Of a DNA stretch of 32,998 nucleotides, positions 1 to 5,540 are shown piece by piece. Below the pieces are notes generated by a model. That model was not told the origin of the DNA. It did not search any database and worked only from the letters and a program-made list of their open reading frames with translations. The stretch's first letter is position 1. The number at the start of each line of letters is the position of its first letter. Source of the DNA: a virus; IMG/VR virus record IMGVR_UViG_3300047274_000120, positions 1 through 32,998 of that record; one strand, 5' to 3'. Position numbers and translations under genes: made by a program.

Positions 1-127
1 ACCGATCCCGAACAAGTCCTGACGGATCTTGGCCCAGGGGTTCCACCGCTCCACGATTTCACAAAGATAGCCCTGCTCACGAAGCAAGGCTAAAGATCGC
101 TGTGTCGGAGAAACCGACGAACGGCGT
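1..127. repeat. Left copy of 127-bp terminal direct repeat (circular join)
   Basis: These 127 bases are identical to 32872-32998. One copy is redundant: removing it gives a 32,871-bp circle. An exact 127-base overlap is what de Bruijn assemblers working at k=127 leave on a circular contig, so this is most likely an assembly overlap and not a biological terminal repeat. The nuclease reading frame passes through the join uninterrupted, which supports true circularity. Confidence 0.93.
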
Positions 128-159
128 ATTTTTTTGGTATGAGCGGCGTCTTTTTTCAT
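1..159 (-). CDS. Origin-spanning nuclease-like protein, N-terminal part
   Basis: This is the 5' end of a gene that continues at the right end of the window. The minus-strand ATG is at 159-157 and the frame runs to base 1, then on from 32871 to the stop at 32680, giving 116 residues. The first 24 residues are basic and Ser/Thr-rich (MKKDAAHTKKIRRSSVSP). The frame stays open across the join and restores a natural ATG start, whereas the right-hand part alone would have to start at an internal TTG. The ribosome site is weak (TTAGG, about 9 bases upstream) and lies inside a candidate operator at 164-181. Function is discussed under the right-hand part. Confidence 0.8.
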   Translation of the reverse strand, partial: MKKDAAHTKKIRRSSVSPTQRSLALLREQGYLCEIVERWNPWAKIRQDLFGIG

Positions 160-259
160 GTGATTGATACCTAAGTATTACGTCATGGCTGTTTGTTCAT
201 TTTAAGATTTCTACATGGAACAAACGAACTTATCAACCCGCTCTTCTAAGGAGACTTTC
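160..259. promoter_or_regulatory. Divergent control region of the left early operon
   Basis: This 100-base gap separates the minus-strand nuclease gene from the plus-strand operon. It holds an 8-bp inverted repeat, GTTTGTTC at 191-198 and GAACAAAC at 218-225, with a 19-base spacer containing TAAGAT (203-208) as a poor -10 candidate. It also holds the operator-like copy at 164-181. A promoter for the plus operon must lie here or further back, but no convincing -35/-10 pair is visible, so phage-specific activation is possible. Confidence 0.45.
164..181. promoter_or_regulatory. Candidate operator copy 1 (GTATTAC-type half palindrome)
   Basis: The plus strand reads TTGATACCTAAGTATTAC. The minus strand at 31097-31080 reads GTAATACCAAAGTATTAC, a perfect 7-4-7 palindrome, and the two match at 15 of 18 bases. 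This copy lies directly upstream of the nuclease start codon, in the control gap between the divergent nuclease gene and the left operon. A binding site for a phage regulator is a reasonable inference, but only two copies were noticed by eye. Confidence 0.35.
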
Positions 260-475
260 ATGAGCGATTTCCAAGTTTTTCCACCGCATTTTTCTTCAAC
301 CACTATTACGCTTGTGGCTATGACACAAGACGCTAAAGACCGCATTTGCGGTGGCTTGTCTTGCGAAGTTCGAAAATCTGAGGCCCCTAAGTTTTTCGCA
401 AAACTTGAGGCTGAAGGATTCGCCATTCAATACGCCCCCGCAGCTTACGCACCATTTGGGTATTACGGTCATTGA
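260..475 (+). CDS. Small early protein, 71 aa, unknown function
   Basis: I do not recognise this family. The start is the ATG at 260 because an AAGGAG lies 6 bases upstream; an in-frame ATG at 215 has no ribosome site and overlaps the inverted repeat at 191-225. The product is soluble with no membrane segment or signal peptide. It begins MSDFQVFPPHFSSTTITLV, carries two Cys (in ICGG and LSCEV), and ends in a Tyr/Ala/Pro/Gly-rich tail (AYAPFGYYGH). As the first gene of the early operon it would be among the first proteins made after entry, so a host-takeover or anti-defence role is possible but unproven. Confidence 0.75.
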   Translation: MSDFQVFPPHFSSTTITLVAMTQDAKDRICGGLSCEVRKSEAPKFFAKLEAEGFAIQYAPAAYAPFGYYGH

Positions 476-479
476 ATTT

Positions 480-497
480 TAGGGGCTTCGGCCCCTA
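480..497 (+). promoter_or_regulatory. Stable UUCG-loop hairpin between first two early genes
   Basis: The sequence TAGGGGC-TTCG-GCCCCTA forms a perfect 7-bp stem closed by a C(UUCG)G tetraloop, an exceptionally stable RNA fold. No T-run follows, so it is not a standard intrinsic terminator. It sits between the stop of the 71-aa gene and the ribosome site of the next gene, so RNA stabilisation or tuning of the upstream/downstream ratio is the likely effect. Confidence 0.6.
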
Positions 498-509
498 CCA
501 GGAGCAATC

Positions 510-716
510 ATGGTTAAAACTTTTAAGTTTCACGACTGGTCTGGTCAACAAATAAAGGTTTTGCTTAGAAAAGAAAACGACGAATGGCATTGTGAAATCA
601 ATCCACACAATGATGCTTGGTGGCCTGTTGGATCGGCTGCCAAGCAACAAGAAGCATTGAAGATGGCATTAGATTTTTGGAATGAATACGACTCAACAAA
701 CGGCCTGCACATTTAG
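510..716 (+). CDS. Small early protein, 68 aa, unknown function
   Basis: Family not recognised. The ATG at 510 has an AGGAG about 6 bases upstream. The product is rich in aromatic residues, with several Trp (HDWSGQ, DEWHC, DAWWPVG, LDFWNEYD), and has the look of a compact alpha/beta fold: N-terminal strands followed by a helix (KQQEALKMALDFWNEY). No membrane segment is seen. It lies between the UUCG hairpin and a run of very small genes in the plus-strand operon. Confidence 0.75.
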   Translation: MVKTFKFHDWSGQQIKVLLRKENDEWHCEINPHNDAWWPVGSAAKQQEALKMALDFWNEYDSTNGLHI

Positions 717-724
717 GAAAAAAC

Positions 725-889
725 ATGAAAATTGCACTTACGGAAGAACAAGTAGCAAAAATCCTAGTCGAGTTCTTCGACAGGGAACACAACATCAAGA
801 TCGAGACCACAGCGTTCTCTCGGTCTTATTCCTACAGCTCGGACTTTTGCACCTTAATCACTGACACGGAGAAAAAAGATGAACTATGA
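725..889 (+). CDS. Small early protein, 54 aa, unknown function
   Basis: The ATG at 725 starts 9 bases after the previous stop; GGAAAAAAC lies upstream as a modest ribosome site. The protein opens with a predicted helix (LTEEQVAKILVEFFDREHN) followed by a strand-rich Ser/Tyr segment (TTAFSRSYSYSSDF) and ends KKDEL. Its 3' end overlaps the next gene (ATG at 879), typical of translational coupling. Function unknown. Confidence 0.65.
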   Translation: MKIALTEEQVAKILVEFFDREHNIKIETTAFSRSYSYSSDFCTLITDTEKKDEL

Positions 890-998
890 CTGGTGGCTAG
901 ATCGACAACTTTATCTTTACGACATGGAGCAAGAACGAAATGAACGAATGCAAGAAGAGCTGGAGCAGCAAGAATATGAACAAGACAACGATGATTGA
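879..998 (+). CDS. Acidic micro-protein, 39 aa
   Basis: The ATG at 879 is preceded by GGAG 7 bases upstream and overlaps the previous gene by 11 bases. The product starts MNYDWWLDRQLYLYDME and continues as a single charged helix of Glu, Gln and Arg with an acidic DNDD end. Its overlaps on both sides and good ribosome site argue for a real gene. It may be a peptide that binds a protein partner, but no function can be assigned. Confidence 0.6.
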   Translation: MNYDWWLDRQLYLYDMEQERNERMQEELEQQEYEQDNDD

Positions 999-1059
999 GT
1001 GGGCGCTATGCAGCATATTGGGAATTTACTTCGGCGTGTTGATGTTCCTGTTCATCTGA
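991..1059 (+). CDS. Hydrophobic membrane micro-peptide, 22 aa
   Basis: The frame from ATG 991 to TGA 1057-1059 encodes a peptide that begins MIEW and is then almost wholly hydrophobic (SILGIYFGVLMFLF), long enough for one membrane crossing. It overlaps the end of the 39-aa gene by 8 bases, and its stop lies 11 bases before the GTG start of the ERF gene. There is no strong ribosome site, so translation would depend on coupling. A second peptide starting MIEL, with a similar membrane segment, occurs at 29186-29266. Confidence 0.45.
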   Translation: MIEWALCSILGIYFGVLMFLFI

Positions 1060-1070
1060 AGGAGTCAAAA

Positions 1071-1700
1071 GTGCAAAAGGTTTACGAAGCTATCTCAAAA
1101 GTGATGCTTTCGATTTCAAAGGAAGGCATTTCAAAATCAAGAGTCAACGAAGGCCAAGGTTACAAGTTCAGAGGCATCGATGACGTTTACAATGCAATGG
1201 CTCCGATTCTTGCAGAGCACAAATTATGCGTTCTGCCAAAGGTCACTGACCGGCAAGTAACCGAACGAATCAACAAACACGGCACTGCATTGTTCTATGT
1301 CACCGTGCACATGGACTTCACATTAGTCTCCGGCGAAGATGGTTCAAGCCACGTTATCTCGACGATTGGCGAGGCTATGGACTCCGGTGACAAAGCAACC
1401 AATAAAGCTATGTCAGCCGCTTATAAATACGCACTCATGCAAGCGTTTTGCATTCCGACCGAAGGCGACAATGACTCTGAGAACCAGACGCACGAAGTTC
1501 AGCCTAAGCAAAACAAACAAACGTCTGAGAAGTACATAAACGACGTTAGAAATGCAAAATCAATGGATGATCTAAAGCAACTGTTTACCGAAGGCTATAA
1601 AGCCTTAAAAACAAATGCTGAAGCCATCCGCGAATTAGACATTGCAAAAGAAGCAAGAAAAAAAGAATTGACGGAAATCAATGAACCTAAACAACTTTGA
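1071..1700 (+). CDS. erf: ERF-family single-strand DNA annealing protein
   Basis: This 209-residue protein belongs to the ERF family of phage single-strand annealing recombinases (P22 Erf is the type member). The conserved core is clear: YKFRGIDDVYNAMAPILAEH near residues 31-50 and GEAMDSGDKATNKAMSAAYK near 100-119. The C-terminal third is a charged helical tail. The start is GTG at 1071, with AAGGAG 6 bases upstream; a longer frame from 999 lacks a ribosome site and overlaps the micro-peptide. With the YqaJ-type exonuclease at 2689 it should form a two-part recombination system acting on double-strand ends to build concatemers for packaging. Confidence 0.92.
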   Translation: MQKVYEAISKVMLSISKEGISKSRVNEGQGYKFRGIDDVYNAMAPILAEHKLCVLPKVTDRQVTERINKHGTALFYVTVHMDFTLVSGEDGSSHVISTIGEAMDSGDKATNKAMSAAYKYALMQAFCIPTEGDNDSENQTHEVQPKQNKQTSEKYINDVRNAKSMDDLKQLFTEGYKALKTNAEAIRELDIAKEARKKELTEINEPKQL

Positions 1701-2043
1701 AGAAGGCTTGATCGATCAGATCCAGGCCGAACGATGCAAGAAACTTTTATGGTCGGTTATCAACCTTGCCGTACAAGATGCTTGCTTGGCACCCTACGCA
1801 TCCAAACCATCAACAGATTCGATCACGGCTATTCGGTTTCTGATCGGCAACGAAAAGGAAGCTGGTGTCGATGGTTATCTGATGTGGCTGGACGTTGACG
1901 GACCCGAGTTCAGGCGAAGGCTTGTCGAGGCAATGTTTGCGGAACGACACGATAAGTTTCCAGACATAGCAAGAAGAGCCTTCAGAGCAAACTTTAACTG
2001 GTGGAGAAAGAATCGTGCGAATTATATTGACGACGGAGAATGA
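1681..2043 (+). CDS. Conserved phage protein in recombination operon, 120 aa
   Basis: The gene overlaps the end of erf by 20 bases. The protein is helical with no membrane segment and has a recognisable layout: an N-terminal helix (EEGLIDQIQAERCKKLLWSV), a middle with AIRFLIGNEKEAGVDGYLMWL, and a basic Trp-rich end (RRAFRANFNWWRKNR) that could touch nucleic acid. I cannot name the family with confidence. Its position between erf and ninB suggests a role in DNA metabolism or regulation of this operon. Confidence 0.8.
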   Translation: MNLNNFEEGLIDQIQAERCKKLLWSVINLAVQDACLAPYASKPSTDSITAIRFLIGNEKEAGVDGYLMWLDVDGPEFRRRLVEAMFAERHDKFPDIARRAFRANFNWWRKNRANYIDDGE

Positions 2044-2437
2044 CCGCAGGACGGCTTTAGAGGCCGTGCAAGGCGCAGAACTTGGTCACATGATACAAGT
2101 TACAAAGCCACCTCGATCAGCGGCTCAGAATCGGTTTTACTGGGCTTTGCTTCAGGCTTGTGCAGAGCAACTGGCGGACGCTAAATATGACCGCGACATT
2201 TGGCACGAATGGGCAAAAGGCCGGTACTTGGTCGGTCGCGTGGTTGAACTTCCGTGCGGATCAATCAAAGAACTCGAACCAACCACAACCGATCTGACCG
2301 TGAACGACTTTTCAGATTTCGTGGAGCAAGTCCTAGCCTACGCGCTCGAAAAGGGTTTAGTCTGGACCGAGGAAATGAAGGATGCCGAGCTGGATCTAAG
2401 GAAGATAAAACGTGTACAGAAACAAGAAGCTGCTTGA
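2015..2437 (+). CDS. ninB: NinB-like recombination mediator
   Basis: This 140-residue protein matches the NinB (lambda Orf) family, which binds single-stranded DNA and helps load annealing proteins onto SSB-coated DNA. Telling features are the RSAAQNRFYWALLQACAEQL segment near residues 34-53, the WHEWAKGRYLVG segment, the TTTDLTVNDFSDFVEQVLAY segment near 90-109, and a helical C terminus. The start is GTG at 2015 with GGAG upstream, overlapping the previous gene by 29 bases. It lies between an annealing protein and nucleases, as expected for a member of a recombination module. Confidence 0.88.
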   Translation: MRIILTTENDRRTALEAVQGAELGHMIQVTKPPRSAAQNRFYWALLQACAEQLADAKYDRDIWHEWAKGRYLVGRVVELPCGSIKELEPTTTDLTVNDFSDFVEQVLAYALEKGLVWTEEMKDAELDLRKIKRVQKQEAA

Positions 2438-2705
2438 GGTCTGCCGGTTTATTCCGTGCCAGCACTGCGGCGCAGATGATGGAACGGTGGTCGCAGCTCA
2501 CAGAAACGAAGGCAAAGGGATGGGCTTGAAGGTCTCTGATACTTTAGTTGCGTCTCTTTGTTTCCGATGCCATTCAGAATTAGACCAAGGCGCAAAACTG
2601 ACTAGAGACGAACGGCGAGAACTTTGGGATGCAGCGCACTTGAGAACATTACATACACTGATCGAAAACGGATTTTTAGGGGTTACGAATGGAACAAAGA
2701 AGTGA
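2412..2705 (+). CDS. DUF1364 / YbcO-like HNH-type zinc protein
   Basis: The 97-residue product resembles the DUF1364/YbcO family, compact HNH-type proteins found in lambdoid recombination regions. Putative zinc or active-site residues are visible: C11, C16 and C19 at the front, H30 in VVAAHRNEGKGMG, and C50-x-x-C53-H54 in SLCFRCHSELDQG. The start is GTG with AAGGAAG upstream and overlaps ninB by 26 bases. A nuclease or structure-specific DNA-binding role fits the family and neighbours; actual cleavage activity is inferred. Confidence 0.8.
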   Translation: MYRNKKLLEVCRFIPCQHCGADDGTVVAAHRNEGKGMGLKVSDTLVASLCFRCHSELDQGAKLTRDERRELWDAAHLRTLHTLIENGFLGVTNGTKK

Positions 2706-3285
2706 GGAGTGGTTCAAAGAAAGGCTTGGCCATCTGACTGCAAGTCGGGCCTCGGATGCGATTGCGAAAGTAGGAACCGCAACAAGAAGGAACTACGCGA
2801 TTCAGCTCGTCACCGAAAGGCTGACCAACTTGCAAACCGAATCGTTTACAAATGCGGCTATGCAGTGGGGTACAGAGCAGGAACCCATCGCTAGAGCCGC
2901 TTATGAGGCCCATACGGGCGTTTTTGTGGAGCAGACAGGGTTTCATAAGCACCCAACCATAAAATGGCTTGGAGCGTCTCCTGATGGCTTTGCAGGCAGT
3001 GGCCTGATCGAGATCAAATGCCCCAACTCAAATACCCATGTTGACTATCTTATTTCTAAGGAGGTTCCGGCTAAATACAAACCGCAAATGCTTACGCAGC
3101 TCATCGTTACAGGACGGACTTGGTGCGACTTTGTAAGTTTCGACCCAAGGCTTCCTGACCATCTACAGTTATTCATCGTTCGCTATGAACCGACCCAAGA
3201 AGACCTAAAGACCATCGAGATTCAGTTAGTAACCTTCTTGGCCGAGGTTGACAAAATGGAGCAATCGCTATGTCAAAAGATATGA
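2689..3285 (+). CDS. YqaJ/lambda-type exonuclease of the PD-(D/E)XK fold
   Basis: This 198-residue protein is a YqaJ-family viral recombinase/exonuclease. The family signature WGTEQEP is at residues 60-66, the catalytic Asp is D99 in GASPDGF, and the E-x-K pair is E108/K110 in LIEIKCPN. The N-terminal SEEWFKERLGHLTASRASDA segment is also typical. The start has AGGGG upstream and overlaps the previous gene by 17 bases. It should resect double-stranded ends to give 3' overhangs that the ERF protein coats and anneals, the same division of labour as lambda Exo and Beta. Confidence 0.92.
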   Translation: MEQRSEEWFKERLGHLTASRASDAIAKVGTATRRNYAIQLVTERLTNLQTESFTNAAMQWGTEQEPIARAAYEAHTGVFVEQTGFHKHPTIKWLGASPDGFAGSGLIEIKCPNSNTHVDYLISKEVPAKYKPQMLTQLIVTGRTWCDFVSFDPRLPDHLQLFIVRYEPTQEDLKTIEIQLVTFLAEVDKMEQSLCQKI

Positions 3286-3491
3286 CCGGATCAATTTCCA
3301 AAAACAAGAAAAAGGAAAAAGACTCTCACCCAGATTACAGAGGGTCTTGCACGATAAACGGCGTTCAATATTGGATTTCGTCATGGGTCAATGAAGGTTC
3401 CGACGGAAAGTATTTGTCCCTAAAGTTTCAGCAGAAAGACGAAGCACCGAGACAGTCTGCACTTTCAGATGATGACAATATTCCATTTTGA
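3270..3491 (+). CDS. Small protein with SSB-like acidic C-terminal tip
   Basis: The 73-residue product has a basic N-terminal tail (MTGSISKNKKKEKDSHPDY), a short beta-rich core (GSCTINGVQYWISSWV, then GKYLSLKFQQKD), and ends SDDDNIPF. That ending is the hallmark of bacterial single-stranded DNA-binding proteins, where the DDDIPF tip recruits repair and replication enzymes. The core looks too short for a full OB fold. The start has GGAG 8 bases upstream and overlaps the exonuclease gene by 16 bases. Being next to erf, ninB and the exonuclease, it probably acts at single-stranded DNA or mimics the SSB tip to recruit host enzymes. Confidence 0.8.
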   Translation: MSKDMTGSISKNKKKEKDSHPDYRGSCTINGVQYWISSWVNEGSDGKYLSLKFQQKDEAPRQSALSDDDNIPF

Positions 3492-3501
3492 GGATAGACA
3501 A

Positions 3502-3729
3502 ATGCACTTGAACAAACACCAATCCATGCTTAAACAGGCTCATTTGAAAAGACCGCCAGACTTTGCGCCGAACCTTGTGCTAGAGGAAACAATCAGAAAA
3601 ATCTATTTTGAAAACCCGTCTGCTTTTTTAGATAAAGACGATCTTAAAAACCGTAAGTTCTATCATGCGCCTCGGCCTGGTACAAAGTACGAATCAGCGG
3701 TTCATCCTTGGCCGAAAGGTCGCGTATGA
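3502..3729 (+). CDS. Unknown early protein, 75 aa
   Basis: Family not recognised. The ATG at 3502 is preceded by GAGGAT about 7 bases upstream; a longer frame from 3469 overlaps the previous gene more and has no ribosome site. The protein is basic and hydrophilic, with a helix (NLVLEETIRKIYFENPSAFL) and a Pro/Gly-rich basic end (HPWPKGRV). Its stop overlaps the next start as ATGA, so the two are probably translationally coupled. Confidence 0.7.
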   Translation: MHLNKHQSMLKQAHLKRPPDFAPNLVLEETIRKIYFENPSAFLDKDDLKNRKFYHAPRPGTKYESAVHPWPKGRV

Positions 3730-3911
3730 GCTGGAAAGACCTGATAACAAGCCAAACCAGGAAAGAGCGGTTCCGGCCTGTCGAGAACATCTGGCGAGAA
3801 TACGGCTGGAAGCCTCCATCGACAGAATGCGCGGACACGATGGCAAAACACAAGGCTTTCAGAGAATGGTCGATCCGAAATGTCGTGGCTGAAGATTATC
3901 AAGAAGGTTAA
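3726..3911 (+). CDS. Unknown early protein, 61 aa
   Basis: The ATG at 3726 overlaps the previous TGA (ATGA) and has AAAGG upstream. The product starts MSWKDLITSQTRKERFRPVE and is basic, containing a WREYGWKPPS segment and a helix (ADTMAKHKAFREWSIRNVVAED). No family recognised. It overlaps the following gene by 32 bases, more than usual, but both frames look coding by residue composition and position. Confidence 0.6.
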   Translation: MSWKDLITSQTRKERFRPVENIWREYGWKPPSTECADTMAKHKAFREWSIRNVVAEDYQEG

Positions 3912-4119
3912 ATCTTCGGACTTGGAAGAGATAACGGCAGCGTATGAAAAAGCGCTGCCGTTTGTCATTCAGGATTGGGCGGCATGGATTCTAAGACTGC
4001 CAAAATCTCAAAGAATCCATTTGATCGACAAAATCACCAGGGTGCACGGCGAAGAAACAGGACAAAAGCTAAAAGACGAAATCTTTGCCCAGCACGAACT
4101 TAAACGCTCTCGCCTCTGA
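3880..4119 (+). CDS. Last gene of the left operon, helical protein of 79 aa
   Basis: The product is mainly helical, with a central DWAAWILRLPKSQRIHLID motif of the kind seen in small conserved phage proteins near recombination genes, and a charged C terminus (KLKDEIFAQHELKRSRL). No enzymatic motif is visible. It is the last plus-strand gene and its 3' end overlaps the converging metallophosphoesterase gene by 20 bases. A 10-bp inverted repeat lies within its coding region (3933-3962). Confidence 0.65.
   Translation: MSWLKIIKKVKSSDLEEITAAYEKALPFVIQDWAAWILRLPKSQRIHLIDKITRVHGEETGQKLKDEIFAQHELKRSRL
3933..3962. other. 10-bp perfect inverted repeat near the convergent junction
   Basis: AACGGCAGCG at 3933-3942 pairs with CGCTGCCGTT at 3953-3962 across a 10-base loop. 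It is inside the last plus-strand gene, shortly before the converging minus-strand operon ends. No long T-run follows on either strand, so it is not a classical terminator, but it is the only strong hairpin near the collision point of the two transcription units and might slow polymerase or protect RNA ends. Confidence 0.45.
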
Positions 4120-5029
4120 AGTAAGCAACGCCGTCTATAACTTCGCAAAGTTCTGGCGGCATCAAGATACCATCGTAAAATCTTAAAACAGCAAATCCAG
4201 AGCACCAAGGAACCGGATTGTCTTCGAGATAACGAAATGACGGATTCGCTGGATCTGCAAGCATTCCTGTACTAATGCCGTACCTTCTTCCCGTGTAATC
4301 GCCCCAGCCTTTGACTTCCAACAAATGCGTATGCCCTGAGCATGTTGAAAGTCCTGATTTCAAAACATTGTTATACGAACTATGAATGCCGCTATATTGC
4401 AAGCGGTGTTTTATCATACAGATATCGTTGACCATCACCGACCAAGAAACCGTCCATTCAGGCAAATGATCTTTTAAACAAGTGCCTGCAATGCCTTTGT
4501 ATTCGGGAACCATGCCAGCTAGTTTGCGGTCAAATCGTTGGTCGTGGTTTCCAATCGTTCGATGCAAAATTGTTCCGAAGCCTTTACATGCTTTTGCGAT
4601 CTTCGTCATGTGGTCTTGCACGGCCTCCAGCTCATCGCGCAGAGAGATAGTCGGCGACCAATCCATAGGCCCGAATTTGGAGATACTTCCTGCATCGAGG
4701 ATGTCTCCGTTTGCAATGACTACTTTAGGTTTTAATCGCTTGATGACCTTAATAAGCGCATCGAACGCTGGAGATGTTTCAGGCATAAAATGCGCGTCTG
4801 AAAAAACGACCACATAGCCGTCAACATCCATGATCGCTCTGACACGATCATATTCAATTTTTAATACTTCTTGATTAGGACGAAGCGATAGACTGTAACG
4901 ATCTTCTAAAGCTCTTCTTCGTCTATTTACGCCACGCAAGTGCAGGGAAAAGTGATTGGCAACAGCAGATGCGCTTTTGAAACGCTCCCAAGCGTCCAAA
5001 AACTCTTGATCTGTTATTAACTTTGGCAT
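4100..5029 (-). CDS. Metallophosphoesterase with N-terminal HTH-like region
   Basis: A calcineurin-type phosphoesterase of 309 residues. All metal-binding motifs are present: D-A-H in VVFSDAHF (about 76-81), GDILD (108-112), GNHD (160-163) and GHTH (232-235). Residues 1-60 (from LITDQEFLDAWERFKSASAV on) resemble a helix-turn-helix followed by a basic NRRRRALED helix, suggesting DNA or RNA binding. The ATG at 5029 is chosen for GAGG 5 bases upstream; an earlier GTG at 5068 has no ribosome site. It is the last gene of the minus-strand block, after lysozyme. The substrate, perhaps a nucleic acid or nucleotide phosphate, is unknown. Confidence 0.88.
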   Translation of the reverse strand: MPKLITDQEFLDAWERFKSASAVANHFSLHLRGVNRRRRALEDRYSLSLRPNQEVLKIEYDRVRAIMDVDGYVVVFSDAHFMPETSPAFDALIKVIKRLKPKVVIANGDILDAGSISKFGPMDWSPTISLRDELEAVQDHMTKIAKACKGFGTILHRTIGNHDQRFDRKLAGMVPEYKGIAGTCLKDHLPEWTVSWSVMVNDICMIKHRLQYSGIHSSYNNVLKSGLSTCSGHTHLLEVKGWGDYTGRRYGISTGMLADPANPSFRYLEDNPVPWCSGFAVLRFYDGILMPPELCEVIDGVAYFRGESV

Positions 5030-5072
5030 ATAAGCCTCGTCTAATTTAGACCGGACGGATTGAAACACAAAT

Positions 5073-5540
5073 CTACAGTTTAAGCAAAAGTGCCTCTGCG
5101 TTTCTTCTTCTTGTCAATCCAACAAGAACTCGACCCGATGCTTTATTCCACTTCACGCACTCTTGCGCTGCGCCTTCCCAATCGCCTGCATCGATACGTT
5201 TTTTGAATGTGCTTATCCGGTAATTTCCTAGACCGCAGTTGTAAACCCACGATGTGACAGCCGCAATACGATGCGGAGAGGCTTTAGAAACTGTCGGAGA
5301 AAGTTTACAAATGCCTGCGTAAAAGTATGCAATATGTTCATCGAGCGCAGCTTCACACTGCTCTAGCGTCCATATCGTGCCTTCAGTGATTTCTGGCCCC
5401 GTTGAACCGTATCCTATGGTCCAGGGTTTATGACCCGTTCCTGGGTCTGGATAGGCTTCTACGAAGCCGTCTTTTCTAAGTCTTGCAAGACCCTCGAACG
5501 GCTTGATGAGTGTGTTTTTACTGATCTCAAGCGCATTCAC
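5073..5540 (-). CDS. GH24 phage lysozyme (endolysin)
   Basis: A 155-residue T4/P22-type lysozyme that cleaves the glycan strands of peptidoglycan. The catalytic triad reads E16 (IKPFEG), D32 (AYPDPGTG) and T41 (WTIGYGST). The Glu-to-Asp spacing is a few residues longer than in P22 lysozyme owing to a short insertion (RKDGFV). The family segment AAVTSWVYNCGLGNY and the end ASGRVLVGLTRRRNAEALLL are present. There is no signal-arrest or signal peptide, so export should depend on the adjacent holin, whose stop overlaps this start by 4 bases. Confidence 0.95.
   Translation of the reverse strand: MNALEISKNTLIKPFEGLARLRKDGFVEAYPDPGTGHKPWTIGYGSTGPEITEGTIWTLEQCEAALDEHIAYFYAGICKLSPTVSKASPHRIAAVTSWVYNCGLGNYRISTFKKRIDAGDWEGAAQECVKWNKASGRVLVGLTRRRNAEALLLKL

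Noticed and set aside
1-127. Biological direct terminal repeat such as in T7-like phages
   Set aside because: Length equals the common assembler k, the gene content is P22/Sf6-like with expected headful packaging, and there is no T7-type polymerase. Read depth would settle it.
999-1070. N-terminal extension of the ERF protein from ATG 999
   Set aside because: No ribosome site; the added residues do not resemble ERF proteins, and the GTG at 1071 has AAGGAG at ideal spacing. The region is better explained by the 22-residue membrane peptide.
3933-3962. Intrinsic terminator between convergent operons
   Set aside because: The 10-bp stem is perfect but neither strand has a T-run after it, and it lies within coding sequence, so I list it only as an inverted repeat.
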